Below, piece after piece: positions 54,542 through 61,803 of a DNA stretch of 64,000 bases; position 1 is the stretch's first letter; every line of letters begins with the position of its first letter. The translations under genes were made by a program, and so were the position numbers. Source of the stretch: Flavobacteriales bacterium (GTDB taxonomy: Bacteria; Bacteroidota; Bacteroidia; Flavobacteriales_C; GCA-002722245). The stretch is from positions 23,601 through 87,600 of the forward strand of contig CANFBW010000005.1 in NCBI GenBank assembly GCA_947444925.1, written 5' to 3'. The notes under the pieces are model-generated. The model saw nothing but the letters and a program-made list of their open reading frames with translations. It was not told the DNA's origin and did no database searches.

Positions 54542-54778
54542 ATGAATGAAATTATTTTAAGATTGACACCGATCATGCATCGAATTTTTGAAGACAGCAC
54601 CATAATTGTTACCCCAAATCTCACAGCCAAAGACATTGAAAAATGGACATCAATGACAAATGCAATTTTTATTGCTGAAATTGAGAAAGAATTCGCATTC
54701 AAATTTCACTTCAGGGATGTAATGAATTTGAAAAATATTGGCGATTTAATTTCTGTGATTGAAAAAAAAATAGCTTAA
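54542..54778 (+). CDS. Acyl/aminoacyl carrier protein (DltC-like)
   Basis: A 78-aa four-helix carrier protein. Helix 1 is at the N-terminus (NEIILRLTPIMHRIFEDSTI); the prosthetic-group region reads LTAKDIEKWTSMTNAIFIAEIEKEF. Ser37 in WTSMT would carry the phosphopantetheine arm. The surrounding motif is TSM rather than the canonical DSL: the Asp before Ser is Thr and the Leu after it is Met, a notable deviation. The following FAFKFHFRDVMNLKNIGDLI fits helix 3/4 of carrier proteins. It is placed between the second ligase and the MBOAT gene (18 bases), as in dlt operons. Confidence 0.85.
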   Translation: MNEIILRLTPIMHRIFEDSTIIVTPNLTAKDIEKWTSMTNAIFIAEIEKEFAFKFHFRDVMNLKNIGDLISVIEKKIA

Positions 54779-54796
54779 CATTTTACAATTAAATTA

Positions 54797-56239
54797 ATGG
54801 CATTCAACTCCATACAGTACCTTCTTTTTTTACCCGCGATCTTTATCTTATACTATCTATTACCCAGCAAATACCGTTGGAAATTATTACTGGCTGCCAG
54901 CGTTTGTTTCTATCTTCTTTTAAGCATAAAATTCATTATTCTACTAGCAATAGCTATAACCGTAAACTTCTTTTGCGCCATCAAGTCAGAAAACACCACT
55001 GACTCTTCAAAAAAAAGCATGTATTTGCATATTGCAATTTGGTCAAGTGCTTTGATCCTGTGCATATTTAAATATTACAATTTCTTTGTTGACTCTGCAG
55101 CCCAATTAGCAAATTCCATGGGAGCACATTTCTCCCCTATTCTGCTTAACGTAGCTATTCCGATTGGAATATCCTTTTACACCTTTCAAATCATTGGCTA
55201 TTCCTTAGATGTATATTATGGCGTTTCTAAAGCGGAAAAAAATATAGGAATATTTAGTCTTTACATCGTATTTTTTCCAAAGCTATTAGCGGGGCCAATT
55301 GAACAATCTCAAAACTTACTTCCACAACTACATAAAAAACAAGAATTTAACTACGACAGAATTACAAGTGGCATCAAATTAATAGCATGGGGCCTATTCA
55401 AGAAAGTATGCATTGCCGATCGCCTCACCTTTTTTGTAGACATGACTTTTGATTCATCCATTGAGCACACGGGATTTCAATCTATAATTGGTTGCTATTT
55501 TTTAGTATTCATGATTTATGCAGATTTTTCGGGCTACTCTGACATCGCTGTTGGAAGCGCAAGACTCTTCGGATTCGAACTCATCAAAAATTTCAATCGT
55601 CCTTTCACTAGTCAGAATTTAACAGCATTCTGGAAAAGGTGGCACATCTCATTGTATGCTTGGTTCAACGAATACGTATATAATCCTTTGGCTTTCAATT
55701 TTAGAAACTGGAAACTATGGGGAATAGTTTCTGCTATATTGATAACCCTAACTTTAAGCGGCCTTTGGCACGGAGCTGCCTGGACCTTTATTCTCTATGG
55801 AATACTTCATGGATTCGGACTGACTACAGAATACTTACTCACCCCTTTTAGAACAAAACTCAAACAAAAGCTTCCGGCAATTTTCTATAAATACCTGAGC
55901 ATCCTAATTACTTTTCATTTCTTTTATTTTACCGTAATTGTATTTCATGCAAACACTGTTCATGATGCATTTACGATTATAAAATCCTTTCTACAAGTGA
56001 GTCCAACGCAAATTGGGTGGTACTTATTTGGCGACAATAAAATTGAATTTATACTGGCCATTTCATTTATTTTAATTTTGTTTACTATGGAATTCTGGCA
56101 ATCAAAAACAGACACCTATCTATCATTTCACTTAAAACTTCCAATTGCAGTGCGATGGAGCGCGTATGCTTTATTTGTTCTAACGGTCGTATACTTTGGT
56201 TATTTCAAAACAAATGAATTCGTTTATGCTCAATTTTAA
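54797..56239 (+). CDS. MBOAT family acyltransferase (DltB/AlgI-like) with C-terminal FVYAQF
   Basis: A 480-aa polytopic inner-membrane acyltransferase that hands an acyl or aminoacyl group from the carrier across the membrane. Motifs: IPIGISFYTFQ (about 121), FPKLLAGPIEQ (160-170), FWKRWHISLYAWFNEYVYNP (279-297, His283), LSGLWHGAAWTFILYG (320-335) with the catalytic His325, and a C-terminus NEFVYAQF. The last six residues match FxYxxF, the acceptor-tyrosine motif described for DltX and for the C-termini of related MBOAT proteins. The stop overlaps the next gene by one base (TAATG). Overall it is closer to AlgI/PatA types than to Firmicute DltB. Confidence 0.9.
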   Translation: MAFNSIQYLLFLPAIFILYYLLPSKYRWKLLLAASVCFYLLLSIKFIILLAIAITVNFFCAIKSENTTDSSKKSMYLHIAIWSSALILCIFKYYNFFVDSAAQLANSMGAHFSPILLNVAIPIGISFYTFQIIGYSLDVYYGVSKAEKNIGIFSLYIVFFPKLLAGPIEQSQNLLPQLHKKQEFNYDRITSGIKLIAWGLFKKVCIADRLTFFVDMTFDSSIEHTGFQSIIGCYFLVFMIYADFSGYSDIAVGSARLFGFELIKNFNRPFTSQNLTAFWKRWHISLYAWFNEYVYNPLAFNFRNWKLWGIVSAILITLTLSGLWHGAAWTFILYGILHGFGLTTEYLLTPFRTKLKQKLPAIFYKYLSILITFHFFYFTVIVFHANTVHDAFTIIKSFLQVSPTQIGWYLFGDNKIEFILAISFILILFTMEFWQSKTDTYLSFHLKLPIAVRWSAYALFVLTVVYFGYFKTNEFVYAQF

Positions 56240-57129
56240 TGATTAAAATTTTCGCGAAAATATTACTCTTAGTTCTTCCTTCAGCAATTGCGGTTATTTT
56301 TACAATTGACCACTATTCTCATGGCTATATTGACGTTCATTATAGCAAAATTCGTGGGGAAGGGAAATCTCTAATTATTGGCACATCAAGGGCTTCACAA
56401 GGTATTATTCCCGAAATTTGCGCTAAAAACATAAAGTATGAAGGACCTCTTCTAAATTTCGCTTTCACTTCATTCAATTCCCCATATTGCGAGGCCTATT
56501 ATAACGCCATTCAAAAAAAAATGGACCCAATAGTTAAAAATGGTATTTTCATTTTAGAAATCGATCCTTTAGGATTAACTGACAATAGTAACGAGAAAGC
56601 TAGCAGCAAATTATTGAGTCAACAATTGCTCATGCATGGCGATCCAAACTACGAATACATTTATAGAAATGTTAACCCATTTTACAATCTTGTATTAAAA
56701 AACAACGAGGAAAATCCATATTGCATTGCACACAAAAACGGATGGGTGCAAGTTAAAATCGAACAAGATTCTTTAGCCGCAACAAGACGGGGTCAGGAAA
56801 AATTGACTGCTATTTTAAAGGAAATTTCATATTGCACTTTATCTAACAGCAAATTACATTGGCTTGAAAAAACCATTTCTTTATTAAAAACACATGGAAA
56901 AGTAATATTAATAAGAATGCCAGCATGGCAGCCTATAATAGATGTAGAGAAAAACGCGTTCCCAACTCTAAACCTTAGGATAGATTCAATATGCGCAAAT
57001 AATAATGTACCATATTTTGATTATACCAATTTGAACAATGTGTATCACTATATTGACGGCAATCATCTTAACAACAATTCTGCACGACAGTTTAGTAAAG
57101 AATTAAACAAGTTAATCTTAGCACTTTGA
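56239..57129 (+). CDS. DltD-like SGNH-fold protein of the Dlt-like operon
   Basis: A 296-aa protein with one N-terminal membrane helix (about 4-23) and an SGNH-type ectodomain: IIGTSRASQGI (Ser50, block I), GIFILEIDPLGLT, and IDGNHLNNNSARQF with Asp273 and His276 forming the DxxH of block V. The arrangement (Ser near the N-terminus, D-x-x-H at the end) and its place after an MBOAT gene match DltD-type proteins that move the acyl group from the MBOAT to the final polymer. The gene is coupled to the MBOAT gene by a 1-base overlap. The start of ftsE overlaps its TGA by 4 bases. Confidence 0.78.
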   Translation: MIKIFAKILLLVLPSAIAVIFTIDHYSHGYIDVHYSKIRGEGKSLIIGTSRASQGIIPEICAKNIKYEGPLLNFAFTSFNSPYCEAYYNAIQKKMDPIVKNGIFILEIDPLGLTDNSNEKASSKLLSQQLLMHGDPNYEYIYRNVNPFYNLVLKNNEENPYCIAHKNGWVQVKIEQDSLAATRRGQEKLTAILKEISYCTLSNSKLHWLEKTISLLKTHGKVILIRMPAWQPIIDVEKNAFPTLNLRIDSICANNNVPYFDYTNLNNVYHYIDGNHLNNNSARQFSKELNKLILAL

Positions 57130-57806
57130 AAGAACTCATCTCCATCAAGAAAGTAGACCTTTTCCAACGCGATCAAAAAGTGTTGGACGACGTGTCGGTG
57201 TCCATCAACGAAGGCGAATTTGTTTACCTTATTGGAAAAACAGGCAGTGGCAAAAGCAGCATACTGAAAATGCTTTATGCTGAGCTTGAACCAAAAGAAG
57301 GCAGCGCTGAAATTTTGAACATCAACTTAAAAAAAATAAAACACAAAAATGTGCCTTTACTGCGCCGACAGCTGGGTATCGTGTTTCAAGATTTTCAATT
57401 GCTAAACGACAGAACCATCAGAGACAATTTACTTTTTGTATTGACAGCAACTGGCTGGACAGAAAAAAATGAAATTGAAACACGCATCAAGGAAGTACTG
57501 TGGGAGGTGAATTTAACTGGGCACGACAACAAATACCCACATCAGCTGTCGGGTGGTGAACAGCAGCGCGTATCCATCGCTCGCGCTTTACTCAACCGCC
57601 CTAAAATAATATTGGCCGATGAGCCTACCGGTAACTTAGATCCAGAAACATCAGAAGGTATTTTGAAACTGCTCTTCAACATCAATAAAGAAGGCACTAC
57701 TGTGGTGATGGCAACGCACGACCACAGCTTAATCAAAAGTTTCCCAGCAAGAACAATTCGTTTTGAAGGTCAAAAAATTCACGAAGAAGGAAACAACAAC
57801 GCATAA
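57126..57806 (+). CDS. ftsE: Cell division ATP-binding protein FtsE-like (ABC ATPase), TTG start
   Basis: A 226-aa ABC ATPase. Walker A GKTGSGKSS (about 37-45), Q-loop VFQDFQLL, signature LSGGEQQRVSIARALLN, Walker B IILADEPTGNLDPE and the H-loop ATHDHSLI are complete. The sequence (FVYLIGKTGSGKSSILKMLY) is the FtsE type, which acts with FtsX to regulate peptidoglycan hydrolases at the division site. The start is the TTG overlapping the upstream TGA; no upstream ATG is available. ftsX is not adjacent. It ends the Dlt-like operon by position but its link to it may be only co-transcription. The last 28 bases overlap the convergent glycosyltransferase gene. Confidence 0.85.
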   Translation: MKELISIKKVDLFQRDQKVLDDVSVSINEGEFVYLIGKTGSGKSSILKMLYAELEPKEGSAEILNINLKKIKHKNVPLLRRQLGIVFQDFQLLNDRTIRDNLLFVLTATGWTEKNEIETRIKEVLWEVNLTGHDNKYPHQLSGGEQQRVSIARALLNRPKIILADEPTGNLDPETSEGILKLLFNINKEGTTVVMATHDHSLIKSFPARTIRFEGQKIHEEGNNNA

Positions 57807-58909
57807 AGCTTGTTTGCATTAACCGAGTTAGAATAGCTTTCCTTTTCAAGCTGTTCTCGCTTGCTGAGTTCATCAGCGCCAAACTCCAGCATCTTCAAGC
57901 GATCTATCGCAGTAAGCCAACCCATCTCGTTTTCAACAACATGACAATAAGCGCTCAGTCCTGTGCCTTTTACCATCGTTTCGTTGACAACACAAAACCT
58001 TCCAGAGTACAGTGCCGACAAGAGTTTCAGCTTCACGCCGGTGGACTGAAAAGTGGGCAACACATTCATTTGCGCCTGGGCTATCAAAAGGTGGATTTCC
58101 TCAGTGCTCAATCCTGTACGCAAAGTGATATTTTCACGTTTTGCCACTGCCTCAATCAACTCTTTCGATGGATCCGATCCCGCCACCACCAAAGGATAAT
58201 TGGTTTTCGAAAAAACGTTGTTCACCAAATACAACGCTGCTTCATTGTTTTCAGCCACATTCAATTTACCATGATAAAGTGCGAAATCACCTTTTCCGAG
58301 CGCTATATTAACCGCTTCAAAAGAATGAAAAGCACCAACCATATGTGCATTGGAGTATTGCTGCAGCTGAACATTGTCTTTTTGTGAAACAGTAAATATC
58401 CCATCGGCTTTCGCCAAGATGCGCTTTTCATAGCGCGCCAATTTTTTTGATTCTATATAGAAAAAAATCTTCTTTAGCCACTTGCGTTCCGCCTTATACA
58501 AATGGTAATAGTAATCGCTTTCTATGTTGTGCATTCTAATAAAGCGTCGTCTACTCGCCAATTGAGGATGGTTAAGAAAATGCGTTGTATGCAAGCCTTC
58601 AAATAAAATCGGGGCATCGTCACCAAGCAGATTTTCCAATACAGCACTATCGCTGCGCGACTTTACAATAAAAGGCGTTATTGCAAACTGATCTGAAAGT
58701 TGCCGGCTGCGCGGATAGTAATATACTTGATCGCAGTATTTCTCGAGTTCTGCGGACTGCCGACCATCGTACTGAAAAACATGCAGAACAATAGATACCC
58801 CCAAGGAATGCAGTTTTTTTATTTTGTAAAACACATCAATTACGCCACCATAATCCGGAGGATAAGGCACTGCAAATGAAACAATATGTAATTTATACTT
58901 TAGTGGCAT
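57779..58909 (-). CDS. Glycosyltransferase (GT-B type, family 1/4-like)
   Basis: A 376-aa glycosyltransferase. I take the start at 58909 (MPLKYKLHIVSFAVPYPPDY, then GG), which overlaps the upstream glycosyltransferase by 17 bases; an in-frame ATG 18 bases upstream is possible. The N-domain contains PYPPDYGGVIDVFYKIKKLH, the C-domain ADGIFTVSQKDN, ALYHGKLNVAEN, YPLVVAGSDPSKELIEA and LPTFQSTGVKLKLLSALYSG (the nucleotide-sugar binding E/K region, with Ser-Thr-Gly-Val-Lys in place of the classic E-x7-E). Probably builds surface polysaccharide or modifies lipid. It is the second gene of a two-gene unit; its tail overlaps ftsE by 28 bases. Confidence 0.82.
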   Translation of the reverse strand: MPLKYKLHIVSFAVPYPPDYGGVIDVFYKIKKLHSLGVSIVLHVFQYDGRQSAELEKYCDQVYYYPRSRQLSDQFAITPFIVKSRSDSAVLENLLGDDAPILFEGLHTTHFLNHPQLASRRRFIRMHNIESDYYYHLYKAERKWLKKIFFYIESKKLARYEKRILAKADGIFTVSQKDNVQLQQYSNAHMVGAFHSFEAVNIALGKGDFALYHGKLNVAENNEAALYLVNNVFSKTNYPLVVAGSDPSKELIEAVAKRENITLRTGLSTEEIHLLIAQAQMNVLPTFQSTGVKLKLLSALYSGRFCVVNETMVKGTGLSAYCHVVENEMGWLTAIDRLKMLEFGADELSKREQLEKESYSNSVNANKLYALLFPSS

Positions 58910-60017
58910 TGCTAAAAACTTGCTCAAATTTCATTTTCTCCCTTTCCCAGCAGAGCTCTTCTGCCGCGATTTTTGCATTGCGCTTGCATGCCATCAAAGC
59001 CTCTTCATCGTTTAAAAAAGAACTAAGCGAATGCGCAAGAGCCATTGGTGAAAGGTCATCGACGATGGCTCCAACTTTATATTGCGTAATTATTTTTTGA
59101 ACTTCAAGCAGGTTGGTCGCTAAAACAGGGAGACCACATTGAATGTAATCAAACAATTTGTTGGGCAAACTGTAACGGTAATTCACGTTGGTGTCTTTGT
59201 CCATAGTCACGCCAACATCAGCCAAAACAGTATAGCACATCAATACATCCATCGGTACCTTATCCACAAAAATAACCTGCTCATTGATTTTGTAATCCTG
59301 CACCATTTTTTTCAATTGCGGCAAAACATCACCGCTACCAACGATTAAGAAAGCGTAATCATCAGGCGACAACAAGCGCATGGCTTCAATAATTTCTTCG
59401 GCGCCGCGATCTATATTAATGCCCGCACCTTGCATCAGAATTATCTTCTTTTGTAGAGGCAAACCCATTTGCGTTCTTGTCACGTTTGGAAGCGGGCGTT
59501 TCGCAGGCACATTGCGCACCACTGTGAGTGAAATTCCATACAATTCTTTGTAAATAGAGGCGATCGAATCATTCACCGTCATTACATATTTGAGTTTTGG
59601 AAAAATGTATTTTTCAATAGAAAGCCATATTCGCTGAACGCGGGGGCGGCTGACCAATTCTGGCACTCCAGTATAAAATTCGTGAGAGTCGTAAACCAAT
59701 TTCTTCGAACGCAAAGTGGCCACCAAAAAATTAGGCAGCAGCGTGTCCAAATCATTACTTAACAATAAGTCGAAACGCTGAAACAGCAAAAAAAAGAAAA
59801 GGCGGAAATTATACTCGGCATAAAAAAAAGGCCCTTTGCTAAAGCACAATTTCATTCGCTTGCAGGAATAGCTGCGTTGCGACAGCAGCACGCTGTTTTT
59901 GTATTGTCTTCCAACCAATAAAACATCAAAGCCCAAAGCCACCAAAGTCTCGCAGTGTCGGTGAACCCGCTGGTCACTGGACAGATCGTTGGTAACAGAT
60001 ACAATAACCTTTTTCAA
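58893..60017 (-). CDS. Glycosyltransferase family 4-like protein
   Basis: A 374-aa GT-B glycosyltransferase. The N-domain starts VIVSVTNDLSSDQRVHRHCE and holds DSHEFYTGVPEL; the C-domain includes KKIILMQGAGINIDRGAEEI, FLIVGSGDVLPQLKKM and SLPNKLFDYIQCGLPVLATN, the donor-binding signature of GT4 enzymes. Sugar donor and acceptor are unknown; Bacteroidota use such pairs in surface glycan or glycolipid assembly. The downstream glycosyltransferase overlaps by 17 bases and the start is 81 bases from the divergent murB. Confidence 0.85.
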   Translation of the reverse strand: MKKVIVSVTNDLSSDQRVHRHCETLVALGFDVLLVGRQYKNSVLLSQRSYSCKRMKLCFSKGPFFYAEYNFRLFFFLLFQRFDLLLSNDLDTLLPNFLVATLRSKKLVYDSHEFYTGVPELVSRPRVQRIWLSIEKYIFPKLKYVMTVNDSIASIYKELYGISLTVVRNVPAKRPLPNVTRTQMGLPLQKKIILMQGAGINIDRGAEEIIEAMRLLSPDDYAFLIVGSGDVLPQLKKMVQDYKINEQVIFVDKVPMDVLMCYTVLADVGVTMDKDTNVNYRYSLPNKLFDYIQCGLPVLATNLLEVQKIITQYKVGAIVDDLSPMALAHSLSSFLNDEEALMACKRNAKIAAEELCWEREKMKFEQVFSNATKV

Positions 60018-60098
60018 AAGCGGAATGTTTACACAAACCTAATTTTTTCATCCCTGATATACAACATATCCCTACCTTTATGCAACAATTCATCGACT

Positions 60099-61112
60099 AT
60101 GCATATTCAAAACAATGTTTCTCTTCTGCCCTTCAATACTTTCCACATTGATGCGCTCGCCCATCACTATGTCGAAATATCCTCATTGGATGATTTGCGA
60201 GAAGTTGTCGCGCAGAAACTTCCTCAAAAGCACGAAGTACTCGTTTTGGGCGGTGGCAGCAATGTGTTGTTGATGCACAATTTCGACGGCCTTGTTTTGA
60301 AAAACAATTTGTCGGGAAAACAAGTAGTAAATGAAACTGAAGAGCACGTTTATGTTAAAGCAGCATCAGGTGAAGTGTGGCACGAATTCGTTTTGTATTG
60401 CATTGCACAAAATTATGGCGGATTAGAAAACCTATCGCTCATTCCCGGCAGTGTTGGCGCAAGTCCCATTCAAAACATTGGCGCATATGGCGCCGAGATA
60501 AAGGACACTTTTTTTGAGCTAGAAGCCTTGCATCTGCACACTGGAAAAACAGAAACTTTTGCTCTCAACGATTGTCATTTTGGTTACAGAGAAAGTGTAT
60601 TCAAAAATAAATTGAAAGGCCAATTCTTCATCACGTCTGTCACCTTTAAACTGAGTAAAAATCCCGTTTTTCGCACCGACTACGGACAAATTCAATCTGA
60701 ATTGGACCGCCTGGGCGTGAAAGAACTATCCGTCAAAGCCATTAGTGATGCGGTGTGCAACATTCGTCGATCTAAACTTCCCGATCCTGCACAAATCGGC
60801 AATGCGGGCAGTTTTTTCAAAAACCCGGTTATTCCCAATGAACAATTTGTACAACTCAAACAGCAATATCCCGATATCAGTGCCTACCCTGCAGAGCGCG
60901 GCACAAAAATAGCTGCCGGCTGGCTCATTGAAAAAGCAGGATGGAAAGGCAAAACATTAGATGGATATGGTGTTCACAAAAACCAAGCATTGGTGCTCGT
61001 GAACTACGGAGGAGCAAGTGGAGAACAGATCTACCAGTTGTCTACAGACATTATCGCCGACATTCAAAAAACCTTCGGCATTGCACTCGAACGTGAAGTA
61101 AATAAGATATAA
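60099..61112 (+). CDS. murB: UDP-N-acetylenolpyruvoylglucosamine reductase
   Basis: Reduces UDP-GlcNAc-enolpyruvate to UDP-MurNAc, the second committed step of peptidoglycan synthesis, with FAD and NADPH. The 337-aa protein starts MHIQNNVSLLPFNTFHIDAL (NTF-type FAD domain start), so I choose ATG 60099. Blocks: VLGGGSNVLL (FAD loop), LENLSLIPGSVGASPIQNIG, YGAEIKDTF, FGYRESVFKNK (catalytic), and IGNAGSFFKNPVI with the catalytic Ser, then AAGWLIEKAGWKGKTLDGYG. The length matches the E. coli-like type I. It is divergent from the glycosyltransferase pair. Confidence 0.95.
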   Translation: MHIQNNVSLLPFNTFHIDALAHHYVEISSLDDLREVVAQKLPQKHEVLVLGGGSNVLLMHNFDGLVLKNNLSGKQVVNETEEHVYVKAASGEVWHEFVLYCIAQNYGGLENLSLIPGSVGASPIQNIGAYGAEIKDTFFELEALHLHTGKTETFALNDCHFGYRESVFKNKLKGQFFITSVTFKLSKNPVFRTDYGQIQSELDRLGVKELSVKAISDAVCNIRRSKLPDPAQIGNAGSFFKNPVIPNEQFVQLKQQYPDISAYPAERGTKIAAGWLIEKAGWKGKTLDGYGVHKNQALVLVNYGGASGEQIYQLSTDIIADIQKTFGIALEREVNKI

Positions 61113-61114
61113 AA

Positions 61115-61144
61115 AAAGTTTGAGCCTTTTCAAGCTCAAACTTT
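61115..61144. terminator. Terminator between murB and the DUF5606 gene
   Basis: AAAGTTTGAGC at 61115-61125 pairs perfectly with its complement at 61134-61144 around an 8-base loop. Read on the minus strand it runs into a long T tract, so it mainly serves the DUF5606 gene; on the plus strand it can slow murB transcription but no T tract follows. Confidence 0.85.
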
Positions 61145-61167
61145 CAGTTGTATAAGTGCACAAAAAT

Positions 61168-61728
61168 CTAGTCGACTTTCTTCTTGCTTGCTTTAGCAGC
61201 AGCTGGTTTTTTCTTTGCTGTAGCTTTCTCAGTTGCGGGAGCTTCCTCAACCGCAACTTTTGCCTTAGCAGGAGCTTTTGCTTTAACTGCTTTTTCTTTC
61301 GCCGGTTTTTCTTCGGTCACCGTTTCTTCCTTCTTTTCACTCACAACAGAAATTCTGTTGTTAAGGTGCAAAAGATTATACCATTTCAATATTTTTTTAA
61401 TATCAGAGTCGTACACTCTATCCGCGTCATAGTTACTGATCACGCCAGCGAAATACTTTCGCAACTCCTCTGCCGATCCGGTTTCCAAAAACGAAAGTGC
61501 TTTAAAATCTTCTTTTTCTGCAATTTTAGTGAACACTGAAAGTAAAGTGATGTCCTCATCCACTGAGAATACAGTGATGTCTTCCAAAGAGCTAACCTTA
61601 TAGCTTGTGTAGGCATTAAATCTTTTTTTGTCGACCAATGATTCAACGATCACGCCGTGTTTGCTTTGTGCTATGCTCTTAAACAATCCCGGTTTTCCAC
61701 TGATTGCAAAAATTCCTGTAATATCCAT
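61168..61728 (-). CDS. DUF5606 domain protein with histone-like Lys/Ala tail
   Basis: A 186-aa cytoplasmic protein. Residues 1-135 are the DUF5606 domain, a Bacteroidota-specific family of unknown role (MDITGIFAISGKPGLFKSIA, KRFNAYTSYKVSSLEDITVF, FKALSFLETGSAEELRKYF). Residues 140-186 form a low-complexity tail of Glu/Lys/Ala/Pro (PAKEKAVKAKAPAKAKVA, AAAKASKKKVD), ending strongly basic, like histone H1-type tails and some ribosome- or DNA-binding proteins. The tail makes nucleic-acid binding plausible. It is monocistronic with the terminator at 61115 behind it. Confidence 0.88.
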   Translation of the reverse strand: MDITGIFAISGKPGLFKSIAQSKHGVIVESLVDKKRFNAYTSYKVSSLEDITVFSVDEDITLLSVFTKIAEKEDFKALSFLETGSAEELRKYFAGVISNYDADRVYDSDIKKILKWYNLLHLNNRISVVSEKKEETVTEEKPAKEKAVKAKAPAKAKVAVEEAPATEKATAKKKPAAAKASKKKVD

Positions 61729-61803
61729 ATGACCTTTTAATTTTGCGGAAAGTTAAAAAAATAATTTTAGTTCTCTCGGAAAAAATAAAAAGGGAAACAG
61801 GCG

